Positions 51,363 through 59,821 of a stretch of DNA of 64,000 bases are shown here, in pieces. Position 1 is the stretch's first letter. Each line of letters starts with the position of its first letter. A model generated the notes under the pieces. It was given only the letters and a program-made list of their open reading frames with translations, had not been told where the DNA came from and did not search any database. Made by a program: the position numbers and the translations under genes. Source of the DNA: CAZQRP01 sp964596125 (GTDB taxonomy: Bacteria; Chloroflexota; Dehalococcoidia; GIF9; UBA5629); NCBI GenBank assembly GCA_964596125.1, contig CAZQRP010000005.1, positions 101,753-165,752 of the forward strand. The letters are read 5' to 3'.

Positions 51363-53309
51363 TTACACGAATTCAATATCAGCGGTTCTCCTGCTTCGTA
51401 GCTGCCATAGCACCATCAGTACCAGACAAACAATGCCGCCAACAGCCATCGGCAAGTTTTGACCAAGGAAGAAATAGCCGATTAAAGCAGCCGCAGCCAG
51501 AAATACAAGCATTCGTTGCCCTATGTTAAGCCTGGTATAGAGCTGGCCATGGACCAGTATGGTAAGGGAGCATAGCCCGATAATAGCGAACAGTATCGCA
51601 GTAAAGGATTCAAGCGGCCCGGCGTCGAACTGTCCCAGGAGAGGCGCGCTTAGGACGAACATAAAAGGTATAAACCAACCGGGTGTGGCCAGCCGTATGG
51701 CTTGCCAGCACGTCTTGAGAAATGGCGCACCGGCCAGGACACCGGCGATAAGCGGGGCGGTAGCAACCGGTGGTGTAAGCCAGCCCATTATGGAGCAGTA
51801 GAATATAAAGAAATGCGCCTGCAAAACGCTGACCTCCATGTTTGTCAGTACTCTGGCTACTACAATTGCCACCAGCAGGTACGCTGCAATGGCAGGCAGA
51901 CCACAACCCAGGATCATGGCTATGAACATAGTCAGTAACAGGGCGAGTAGCAGGTTTCCACCGCTCCAGTCCTCGACAGCACTAACCAGCTTGATATCCA
52001 GCCCTGTCATAGCCACAGCATTTATCATTGTGCCCAGAAGAGCAACAATTGCAGCGATCTGGCCAGCCAGTATGGCCCCCTGTATCAGGCCGCCGCCGAT
52101 TTTCTTGGACCAGCCCCAAAGTTCAGTGTGGGTGAGAGGCGATTCTTTTGATCTGAAGGGAGGAAACAGGCTTAAGAAGCTAACGGCCAGGGTTGCCAGT
52201 ATCGCCCACGAAGCTGCGAACATGGGGCTATGACCAGCTATCAGTAACCATACAATTATGATAAGAGGAACGAGGAACAGAGGCGCCCTGTTTCTCATCA
52301 ACCTCAGATTCACCTCTTCTCCCAGAAAGCCGCGGATGTTATGTCTGAGGGCATGAAGCTGTACCCCTATACCAAGTGGTATGTAGTAGAGAAGTGCCGG
52401 GATGACGGCTGCCAGCATGATGCTGGCATAGGATATGCCAGTGATACTGGACATGATGAAGGCGGCGGCGCCCATTACCGGCGGCATTATCTGGCCTCCG
52501 GTTGAAGCTGTAGCCTCCACCGCCCCTGCCACTTCAGGCTTGAAACCTGCCCTTTTCATCAGGGGTATTGTAATAGAGCCGGTGAGGATAATATTGGGTG
52601 CAGGTGTGCCGGTAACGCTGGCCACCATGCTGCTGGACATGACCGATGTCAGAGCCGGTCCGCTACGCACCTTTCTGCCGACTGCCTTGCCTACTTCAAT
52701 GAAAAATTCTCCTGCTCCCACTGCCTGCAGCACCGCGCCGAACAGGATAAAGTAAAACACGATACCAACCGAGGCATACATCAGATTTCCATAAACTCCC
52801 TCTAGTCCAATGCACATAAAGGTTACAGCCCTGTTCAGGGTAATCGGCAGGTGGGTGAAAATCCCGGTGAGCAGATGGCCGAACGCAAGGTAGGCCATGA
52901 AGAGAAGGCCTACGATGGGAAGCACCAGGCCGAAAGCCAGCCTGCTGGCCTCGAAGACGACAACTATAATGACGATTCCGACGAATATATCGAAATCGGT
53001 GTTCAGGCCGACGCGCATCTCCAGTTCAGGGGCGAAGATGTGAACGTAGAGCACTCCGAACAGAGTGGCCAGCAGAAAAAGGACGGCTACCGGGCGGTAT
53101 TTCCTGCTTTTCTGAAATGAGGTCAAGAATACCAGGAGCAGACCGAAGCCAAGGTGGGTATTGAGATGCCGGAACGGCTCCTGTATGAAGACGAAAACTG
53201 AAATAAGGTGATAAACCACCATCGCCAGGCCCAGCACCCCTATGATGATATTGACTATTTTATCGAGCCGGCTCTTGCCAGTATCTGTGTCTGCTGTCTT
53301 TAGTTCCAT
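51363..53309 (-). CDS. TRAP transporter fused permease (DctQM type)
   Basis: This 648-residue fused permease is homologous to the one at 40384. It has SSSMVASVTGTPAPNIILTGSITIP, EATASTGGQIMPPVMGAAAF and GCGLPAIAAYLLVAIV. Start set at ATG 53309; the frame extends two codons to a TTG. No ribosome site is seen. Instead a small hairpin (CCAATT/AATTGG, 53312-53328) lies just before the start. It works with the TAXI protein upstream on the same strand. Confidence 0.92.
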   Translation of the reverse strand: MELKTADTDTGKSRLDKIVNIIIGVLGLAMVVYHLISVFVFIQEPFRHLNTHLGFGLLLVFLTSFQKSRKYRPVAVLFLLATLFGVLYVHIFAPELEMRVGLNTDFDIFVGIVIIVVVFEASRLAFGLVLPIVGLLFMAYLAFGHLLTGIFTHLPITLNRAVTFMCIGLEGVYGNLMYASVGIVFYFILFGAVLQAVGAGEFFIEVGKAVGRKVRSGPALTSVMSSSMVASVTGTPAPNIILTGSITIPLMKRAGFKPEVAGAVEATASTGGQIMPPVMGAAAFIMSSITGISYASIMLAAVIPALLYYIPLGIGVQLHALRHNIRGFLGEEVNLRLMRNRAPLFLVPLIIIVWLLIAGHSPMFAASWAILATLAVSFLSLFPPFRSKESPLTHTELWGWSKKIGGGLIQGAILAGQIAAIVALLGTMINAVAMTGLDIKLVSAVEDWSGGNLLLALLLTMFIAMILGCGLPAIAAYLLVAIVVARVLTNMEVSVLQAHFFIFYCSIMGWLTPPVATAPLIAGVLAGAPFLKTCWQAIRLATPGWFIPFMFVLSAPLLGQFDAGPLESFTAILFAIIGLCSLTILVHGQLYTRLNIGQRMLVFLAAAALIGYFFLGQNLPMAVGGIVCLVLMVLWQLRSRRTADIEFV

Positions 53310-53388
53310 TGCCAATTAATAAAATTGGTAGCTATTTTGTCGTCCTGTGAGATTTATGATAAGGGAAACACGTAAAAAAATTATGCTT

Positions 53389-53423
53389 CATGACTACAGC
53401 AGGTGATACCTGCTGTAGTCATG
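53389..53423 (-). terminator. Strong hairpin with T-run between TAXI gene and permease
   Basis: On the minus strand CATGACTACAGCAGGT and its complement form a perfect 16-bp stem with a three-base loop. About eight bases later a run of T residues follows (A-run at 53374-53380 on the plus strand). It looks like a partial terminator in the gap between binding protein and permease, allowing more binding protein than permease. Confidence 0.75.
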
Positions 53424-53445
53424 TCCTTCTATTTAGCAGCACTGA

Positions 53446-54528
53446 TTATTGCCCTATTTTTATGTTGTTATCTTTGTAATACTTAAGTGCAGCCGGGTGC
53501 AGGGTATCTTCTGAAATATATGCAGAGTAAGCCATAGACTCTTTGGTAAATGTCCCTTTTGCTGCTGGGAGATACTCTTCGAATTTATCAATGTTCGCAG
53601 CAAATGTTTTCAGTATCTCTGTTATCACCTCTGAATCAGCATCGTGCCAGCATACCCAGGTAGCATATTGCAAAGTTGTGGGCAAGTCAAACGGTGGTTC
53701 CCCGTCTCCCAGGATGCCCTTTTTGTATACAATGGGTGTGACCTTGTGATAGCTCTGTGCCATACCCTTCTCCTGAGCCTCTTTGGTGATCGGGATCCAG
53801 TATAATTTCCTTGCAGCAAATGCTGCCTTGGTGATACCACTCATATTATATGTCTTCTGAAACTCGCCTTCAGCAACAGGTAAAAAAGCAGCATCCACCA
53901 TACCATCCACCAGGGCATTTTTGAGGTCACCAAGTCCCATATACTTTACTTCACACTGATCATAAATACCCCAACATTCCTTCATGATGAAGTCGGACCA
54001 TACAGAGTTGCCTGATGACCTGGCCCAGGTACCGACTCTCTTGCCAATGAGGTCCTTGTATGTTTTTATCTTGGGATCATTGGTAACAATGGGATTGCCG
54101 GATCCAGTGTATCTCATGACGTGTTTAAGGCCGGTGATTTTTTTGGTATATGGAATTATAGCGTTTTCTGCCCTAACCTTTTCACTGCCCAGAGTAGGAG
54201 TCAACGATAGCACTCTTCTCTCTGGAGGGAGACCCTCCATTGTATACAGCGCATCCTGCCCGCCATGGGTCTCTACAGCCTGGGCCCTGAGCCAGGGATG
54301 ATTCTTGTTAATAATATCGGCAAAAGCAAAAACCATCTGATAAATAGTTGTTCCCTTGGGGGGAGAGTAGAACTCGAGGTTCACTTCGGGATGTTTTGCT
54401 GGTGCAGGCGCTGGGGTAGGAGTGGGAGTGGGTGTCGGAGCCGGTGCGGGCTTGGCACAGGCAGAAAAGATAAGTGAAACCGCCATTAAAATCGTTACCG
54501 TTACAATCAGCCAGTATCTTTTATTCAC
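53446..54528 (-). CDS. TAXI-family TRAP transporter solute-binding lipoprotein
   Basis: This 360-residue lipoprotein starts at a GTG with AGGAGG five bases upstream. The signal is hydrophobic with lipobox FSAC at residues 21-24, followed by a repetitive Pro/Thr/Ala linker. The TAXI domain follows, with KTYKDLIGKRVGTWARSSGNS and LKTFAANIDKFEEYLP. It delivers its ligand to the fused permease 136 bases downstream. The ligand is not inferred. Confidence 0.92.
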   Translation of the reverse strand: MNKRYWLIVTVTILMAVSLIFSACAKPAPAPTPTPTPTPAPAPAKHPEVNLEFYSPPKGTTIYQMVFAFADIINKNHPWLRAQAVETHGGQDALYTMEGLPPERRVLSLTPTLGSEKVRAENAIIPYTKKITGLKHVMRYTGSGNPIVTNDPKIKTYKDLIGKRVGTWARSSGNSVWSDFIMKECWGIYDQCEVKYMGLGDLKNALVDGMVDAAFLPVAEGEFQKTYNMSGITKAAFAARKLYWIPITKEAQEKGMAQSYHKVTPIVYKKGILGDGEPPFDLPTTLQYATWVCWHDADSEVITEILKTFAANIDKFEEYLPAAKGTFTKESMAYSAYISEDTLHPAALKYYKDNNIKIGQ

Positions 54529-54680
54529 TTTTTCCTCCTCTTCATAAATATTCGTTGATTGTCAATGAGGTCAAGACAATCATTCCTCGTCTATGTCTTA
54601 CATCATCTCACCTCCTGTTTATTTTGCTGTAATTGAATACTGCTTATAAAAATGCGTCTCTTTTAGAGTATCGACCCACA

Positions 54681-54709
54681 ATAGTACAGTACAAATATCG
54701 CCGTGTCAA
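54681..54709 (-). promoter_or_regulatory. Promoter of the second TAXI-TRAP operon
   Basis: On the minus strand TTGACA (54704-54709), 17 bases, TACTAT (54681-54686). The leader to the GTG start at 54528 is about 145 bases. The creatininase-family gene upstream is probably on a different transcript. Confidence 0.65.
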
Positions 54710-54757
54710 GCAGTTGTACCGGCTCAGGTAGCAATAATTATTCAGACGGGTATAATT

Positions 54758-55549
54758 TTACTTTTTTAAACTTGCCACGTGCACTATAATATCAGCCAGG
54801 TCGTTGACAACGGCCGAGAGGATCTTTTGTCCTTCCTCCTTGCTTGCCATGGTTGGGTCTCCATATATTCCTGTTTTCTCAAATCCTTTAACACCGGTAT
54901 GATAGATTATGCCCTTGCTGTTGTCCCCACCGGTAACACCGATATACCTTTCTGGCAGTGGTAACTTTCTATTGCTTTTAACGGCTTTATCAAGCTTAAC
55001 GTTTTGAGGTTCGATGACCAACGTCATGGAGGTCTCTATTTCAAGTGCATGCCCTAGTCCTTCCGGTCCTGCTTTAACTAGCCCCGGACGAACATCAAAT
55101 CCCAGCCTCACCGTGGTAATCGCGAACAAATGTGCTTTTGGGTAGTCGTCAGCTACTACTCGCAGCGCTGCCTCCAGTGGGCATGCGTTTTCACGGTGAC
55201 TGGTGACTGCAATAATATTATTGAATCCCTGCTCCAAGAAACTGTTAACAATATCTACAATCATCCTGATGAGCGTATCCATCTTTACCCCTATGGTTCC
55301 AGGGAACATCTTGTGAAATGATACTTCGGTATAGTGAACAGTAGGGGCGACTAGAACTCGGATCTTGTGCTCCTCCATAACCTTCTGAGCAGCATGCTCT
55401 GTTATGTAGGTGGCAGATGCAGAGTCGACATTAAGAGGTAAGTGCGGTCCATGCTGCTCTGTAGAGCCAAAGGGTAAAATAACTACGTTAGGTTTCCTTA
55501 CTACTTCTTTTACTTCAGGCCATGTCATTTCAGCTAATCTTACCGTCAT
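54758..55549 (-). CDS. Creatininase-family metal-dependent hydrolase
   Basis: This 263-residue protein has the metal-binding motif FGSTEQHGPHLPLNVDSAS (Glu, His and Asp ligands). SHRENACPLEAALRVV and a late LEIETSMTLVIEP region are typical. The family includes creatinine amidohydrolase, mycofactocin MftE and FAPy-deformylase. The exact role is not clear. ATG at 55549 is preferred; a GTG upstream in the same frame is possible. It opens the minus-strand run with the transporter and CoA-transferase genes. Confidence 0.88.
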   Translation of the reverse strand: MTVRLAEMTWPEVKEVVRKPNVVILPFGSTEQHGPHLPLNVDSASATYITEHAAQKVMEEHKIRVLVAPTVHYTEVSFHKMFPGTIGVKMDTLIRMIVDIVNSFLEQGFNNIIAVTSHRENACPLEAALRVVADDYPKAHLFAITTVRLGFDVRPGLVKAGPEGLGHALEIETSMTLVIEPQNVKLDKAVKSNRKLPLPERYIGVTGGDNSKGIIYHTGVKGFEKTGIYGDPTMASKEEGQKILSAVVNDLADIIVHVASLKK

Positions 55550-55797
55550 TTTGAATACCACCACCTATTCTTATATTTTTATTATGCCTGCTATGTCTAC
55601 ACGGCTATTATTTCAAAATGGTGCACTACTCTGTCTGCCAGTGTTAAAAATTGTAAGGCTGTGTTCCATTACTGGCGACCAATAGATTTCGTTATGTTTT
55701 TCCCTTCCCTCGGACGGATACGTGCAGCGGGGAGGGAAAAGTATGATTAAAAAGTCTGGATGCTATTTGCCTGATAAGAGCAGAGGCTACCCGATAC

Positions 55798-56289
55798 TTA
55801 GCTCCTCCTTTGCGCACGGTCCTGTCTTAACCGCAGGGATATATCGTTAATATCACCGAAATAGATAGCTCCTGCTTGACAGGCATTAACACAGGCAGGC
55901 GACAGCCCTTTTTCCACCCTGTGTAAACACAGGGTGCATTTACTTGCCACATTCTTATCAGGGTCCAACCCTATCACACTGAAAGGACAGGCGGTGATAC
56001 AGTCACCGCACCCGGTGCAGAGGTCTTCGTCAATAGTAACTATGCCGTTGGCCCGCTTAATGATAGCTTCCGAAGGACAGCTCTCTATACACGGGGCCTT
56101 GGCGCAGTGGCGACACATCTCCGGGGAAAACGTGGTTACCAGGTTTTCTCCCTTCTTTTTAGGACCTGTTGAAACAACCTTTATCCACCTGACGCCAATT
56201 GGCACTTTGTTTTCCTGCTTACAAGCGACCTCACAGGACTTGCAGTCGAAACACAGTTTATCATCAACCTGAAGTGTAAGTTGAGCCAT
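55798..56289 (-). CDS. Four-cluster ferredoxin, partner of the molybdoenzyme
   Basis: This 163-residue protein has four 4Fe-4S motifs: CFDCKSCEVACKQ, CRHCAKAPCIESCP, CTGCGDCITACP and CTLCLHRVEKGLSPACVNAC. It is similar to HycB/DmsB-type electron-transfer subunits. Its ATG shares one base with the stop of the molybdoenzyme gene, so it is coupled. No NrfD-type membrane anchor follows, which suggests a soluble complex. Confidence 0.94.
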   Translation of the reverse strand: MAQLTLQVDDKLCFDCKSCEVACKQENKVPIGVRWIKVVSTGPKKKGENLVTTFSPEMCRHCAKAPCIESCPSEAIIKRANGIVTIDEDLCTGCGDCITACPFSVIGLDPDKNVASKCTLCLHRVEKGLSPACVNACQAGAIYFGDINDISLRLRQDRAQRRS

Positions 56290-58430
56290 TATATACCTCC
56301 TTCAGCTTTGTATACCTTGCATAAAAGGCTTCTTGTAGGAGTAGAACCAATACCCGGATCATATGGTGGTTCTTCGCTGGTTAGCATATTGACATTCGAT
56401 TCCCACACGCCATGTTCGGGTGCCGGCTTTTCCGGAAACCACCAGTCGTGCTCGCAGAGCACTACCCGAGGGTCCATTCCCAGAGTAAGCATCGCCTTCT
56501 GCTTGATTTTACCTCTTGGCGATTCAATATAAACCCAGTCACCATCCTCAATACAAAGGCCTGCCGCCGTCTCTGGATTGATCCTTACAATCGGCTCAGG
56601 ATGGATTTCACGTAGACTGGGAAGTTGCCTAAACTGACTGTGAAAGAAGACGCGGCTTCTAATTCCAGTGGTCAGGACCAGAGGGTACTTCTTGAACAGC
56701 TCAGCATCTCCATAAGGACCTTCCAGGGGCTCTTTGTGTACAGGCAGCGGTTCCATTCCCAGGCTTTCCAGGTAATCTGAGTACAGCTCTATTTTGCCCG
56801 AGGGAGTTTTAAATCCTGGCTTCCCGTCGGGACGTAACAATCCTTTCTCGTATTTCTTCCAGACCTCAGGGACGCGCTCCCAGCCTCGTTTCTTCAGCTC
56901 CTCGAAGTCAAATTTGCGCGGCTTCAGGAAGACCCTGTCGATTAGCTCCCGGTAGGTGCTGGCTCCAAAGTCAAGCCCGACCCTTTTACAGATATCCGAA
57001 AGGACGTCAACATCATTCCGGCATTCCCATAGTGGTTCTATCACCCTTGGAGATGCAGCAGAAATATGCCGTGGGTATGAAGAGAAACTTGGACCATGTA
57101 CTTCGTCCCGCTCAAAAGATGTTGTTGCTGGGAGCACAATATCCGCCAGCTCAGCTGTCGGCGTCATGAATTGGTCCATTACTGAGATAAAGTCCAGCGA
57201 CATTATAGCTTTGTAAACAAAATTCTTTGCATTTTCGTGGCCGACAAGCGGATTACAGGCATGTACCAGGACAGCCCTTATAGGATACGGGTCACTGTAC
57301 AGCGCTGCCCGCCAGCCGGTATGGGAGGCAGTGGGATTCCCCCCCATGATAAGGAGTGGAAATTTTGCGCCAACACATTTCTCCCATTTAACTGGTTCTA
57401 CATCTGTCCACTCGCCAAAACCCTCTGTGGCTTCTTTAGGGAGGTTAGCAATCGACTGGCCTCCAGGAACATCAATATCGCCAATTATTGCTGGCAGTGA
57501 GAAAATGGCACGCAGTGTGTGCGTAGTATTCATTCCGAATTGTACGGCAACGCCGATAAACATGGAGGCGGGCCTTGTTGTAGCGAACATCCGTGCCGCC
57601 TGCCGGATTTTCTCTGCTGGCACCCAGGTGATGGGCTCTGCCCATTCCGGAGTAAACTCTTTAACATGTTGTGCCAATTGGTCGAAGCCATTCGTCCAGT
57701 TTTGTACGAATTCCCGTTCATACAGGTTCTCGCCAATTATGACATTTTGCATCGCCAGAGCCAGAGCGCAATCGCTACCTGGTCTGACCTGCAACCATAT
57801 GTCTGCCTTCGATGCCAGAGGTGACTGATATGGATCGATACATATCACCTTGACTCCTCTTTTAATGGCCTGGGCAATATCAGATCCCCCTCTACACAGC
57901 CCGGTATGTGTTACATTGCTTCCCCACAGGACAACACAACTCGAATTATCGACATCGGGAAGGATGAATTTCTCACCGGCGATGAGCAGGCTGGCTATCC
58001 TCCTCGGTGTAAGGCAGTTGTGGGGATAACCAATCCGGTTTGGAGTGCCCCATACGTTCAAGAACCTTCTCATTGCGTGTGTGGGCTCCGGTCTTCCCGT
58101 ACCAGTAGCCATTGCGAGAGCCAGTGGCCCGTGTTTCTCCCTGATCTGGCTCAAATTCTCTGCTATAGTATCCAGGGCTTCATCCCATGATATTCGTTCC
58201 CACTTTCCTTCACCTCTCTTTCCTGCTCTCTTCATGGGGTACTTAATGCGGTCCGGGTGGTATACCAGCTCCACAGCAGCCATACCTTGAGGGCATAAAG
58301 CTCCCCGGCTGATGGGACTGTCAGGGTCACCCTCAACGCTTATCAACTTGCCGTCTTTAACATGGGCCAGCATTCCGCATGTACCTGGCGCGCAGATTCC
58401 ACAATTTGTCTTGATCACCTTTTCTTCCAT
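56289..58430 (-). CDS. Molybdopterin oxidoreductase, catalytic subunit
   Basis: This is a 713-residue DMSO reductase family enzyme with an N-terminal 4Fe-4S motif (CGICAPGTC, later LCPQG). The putative Mo/W ligand Cys is in YPHNCLTPRRIAS. Other blocks are WGSNVTHTGLCRGGSDIAQ, LVHACNPLVGHENAKNF and the C-terminal VRINPETAAGLCIEDGDWVYIES. It lacks a Tat signal. It forms a two-gene operon with the four-cluster ferredoxin. The substrate is unknown. AGGAGG lies just before the ATG. Confidence 0.9.
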   Translation of the reverse strand: MEEKVIKTNCGICAPGTCGMLAHVKDGKLISVEGDPDSPISRGALCPQGMAAVELVYHPDRIKYPMKRAGKRGEGKWERISWDEALDTIAENLSQIREKHGPLALAMATGTGRPEPTHAMRRFLNVWGTPNRIGYPHNCLTPRRIASLLIAGEKFILPDVDNSSCVVLWGSNVTHTGLCRGGSDIAQAIKRGVKVICIDPYQSPLASKADIWLQVRPGSDCALALAMQNVIIGENLYEREFVQNWTNGFDQLAQHVKEFTPEWAEPITWVPAEKIRQAARMFATTRPASMFIGVAVQFGMNTTHTLRAIFSLPAIIGDIDVPGGQSIANLPKEATEGFGEWTDVEPVKWEKCVGAKFPLLIMGGNPTASHTGWRAALYSDPYPIRAVLVHACNPLVGHENAKNFVYKAIMSLDFISVMDQFMTPTAELADIVLPATTSFERDEVHGPSFSSYPRHISAASPRVIEPLWECRNDVDVLSDICKRVGLDFGASTYRELIDRVFLKPRKFDFEELKKRGWERVPEVWKKYEKGLLRPDGKPGFKTPSGKIELYSDYLESLGMEPLPVHKEPLEGPYGDAELFKKYPLVLTTGIRSRVFFHSQFRQLPSLREIHPEPIVRINPETAAGLCIEDGDWVYIESPRGKIKQKAMLTLGMDPRVVLCEHDWWFPEKPAPEHGVWESNVNMLTSEEPPYDPGIGSTPTRSLLCKVYKAEGGI

Positions 58431-58493
58431 ATTACCTCCTTTCTCTTATACGGTTCAGTAGGATAACTTATTCAGGTGGAATCAATAAGACGA

Positions 58494-58534
58494 CCATTGC
58501 TACACAGCATAGTAGCAATGGCAGCCAGTGTCAA
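58494..58534 (-). promoter_or_regulatory. Promoter of the molybdoenzyme operon with operator over the -10
   Basis: On the minus strand TTGACA (58529-58534), 17 bases, TATGCT (58506-58511). A perfect inverted repeat, CCATTGCTAC at 58494-58503 and GTAGCAATGG at 58512-58521, has an eight-base spacer. The -10 lies inside this spacer. A protein bound here would block RNA polymerase. The leader to the ATG at 58430 is about 70 bases. Confidence 0.7.
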
Positions 58535-58889
58535 CCAGTGAAAGTATTCTCAGCGCATATTCCGGTCCATATTCAATAAGATGAATAACCAATCTACAGC
58601 TAATAAACTATAGAACACGCTTGAGGTCTCGGAGCGATCTCATATCAATATTAAGTTGGTGTTGTGAATCGATGATAACCAATGAGAGCACAAGCATCGA
58701 AAGTATTTTAGACATACAGTTGTTGTGACTCTAGATACCTCCTAATCTAATAGTTCTCGCAACCTGATTCACATCTATTATAACTTTTTAGACCCGGAAT
58801 GAAATCCGCCATAATATGTATTCTGATTCCGCCAATTGTACAAATGCACTACTTTTTGCCAGGTTAAAATGAGTGATTCTTATATTCAA

Positions 58890-58918
58890 TTGACTTTTAG
58901 CGAGTGTAAAATTATACT
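58890..58918 (+). promoter_or_regulatory. Promoter of the response regulator gene
   Basis: TTGACT (58890-58895), 17 bases, TATACT (58913-58918). The predicted transcript start lies about 15 bases before the ATG at 58940, and no ribosome site is present. The mRNA has a very short leader. The rest of the 509-base region 58431-58939 has nothing else recognised besides the operator at 58494. Confidence 0.65.
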
Positions 58919-58939
58919 TCTTTACGTATAAAGACACTA

Positions 58940-59632
58940 ATGTCTAACGGCAGCAAGTTGAAAAAGATCAGGGTTCTGGTTGCCGATGATCACCCGGCAT
59001 TCCGGGAAGGATTATGCCGACTCCTGGAGGATGTAGAGGACCTGGAGATTGTTGCCAAAGCAGCAGATGGTGAAGAAGCCATCAGGCTGGCGGAGGAACA
59101 ACTGCCGGATGTAGTCATAATAGATATTTCCATGCCTGTACTCAGTGGTATTGATGCAGCAAAGCAAATAAAAATGTCCTCCCCGAGTACTGCGATCATC
59201 ATGGTAAGCGCCTTCGACTATCAGTCATATGTGCTTGCTGCTCTCCGTGTAAAGGCATCGGGATATTTACTGAAGAATGTTCCAATCGATGAACTGGTCA
59301 ATGCAATCAGACTGGTACATGCTGGAGAAGGTGTATTTAATCTTAAGGCTGTGAGTAATGTTCTGAGACGCGTGGCGATTAATATTGTTGAAGGAGGAGG
59401 AAATCCCCAGGGATTACAACCAAGAGAATTGCAGGTACTCAAGCTGGTCTCTAAAGGATTAACTAATAAGGATATCGCTTTAGATCTTTTTATTAGCGAA
59501 CGTACGGTTCAGACCCATCTTATCAATATTTTCCGAAAGTTAAAGGTTAGTTCACGTACCGAAGCTGTTCTCGCCGCACTAAGAGATGGTTGGCTTAGTC
59601 TCGATAACTTGCCTGCAAGGGATGAGACATGA
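58940..59632 (+). CDS. NarL/FixJ-type response regulator
   Basis: This 230-residue protein has a receiver domain (residues about 11-125) with the acid pair in VADDHPAFREG, the phospho-acceptor D62 in VVIIDISMP and K112 in GYLLKN. The LuxR-type HTH (about 160-220) contains PRELQVLKLVSKGLTNKDIA and SERTVQTHLINIFRKL. It pairs with the histidine kinase 190 bases downstream. It lies between two molybdoenzyme operons and is divergent from the operon at 58430, so it may activate one of them. Confidence 0.93.
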   Translation: MSNGSKLKKIRVLVADDHPAFREGLCRLLEDVEDLEIVAKAADGEEAIRLAEEQLPDVVIIDISMPVLSGIDAAKQIKMSSPSTAIIMVSAFDYQSYVLAALRVKASGYLLKNVPIDELVNAIRLVHAGEGVFNLKAVSNVLRRVAINIVEGGGNPQGLQPRELQVLKLVSKGLTNKDIALDLFISERTVQTHLINIFRKLKVSSRTEAVLAALRDGWLSLDNLPARDET

Positions 59633-59821
59633 TATAGCATCCGTGATTGTGTAGGCGCTCCACAGGCGTATCTATCTATTTATTAAGACTAATGCTTATG
59701 TGCCGATGTATTGAAAGACCTCGCCTAAGCAAAGCTCCAATGATTTAAACAGTGGGGCTTAACGTACTCTATATACTTTATATAATCTATATATGACTGT
59801 AGTTTTTAGGATAACTTAAAA

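Noticed and set aside
55705..55738. Hairpin between the ferredoxin and creatininase genes as a terminator
   Set aside because: The arms TTCCCTC/GAGGGAA are short, the loop is 20 bases, and no T-run follows on the minus strand.
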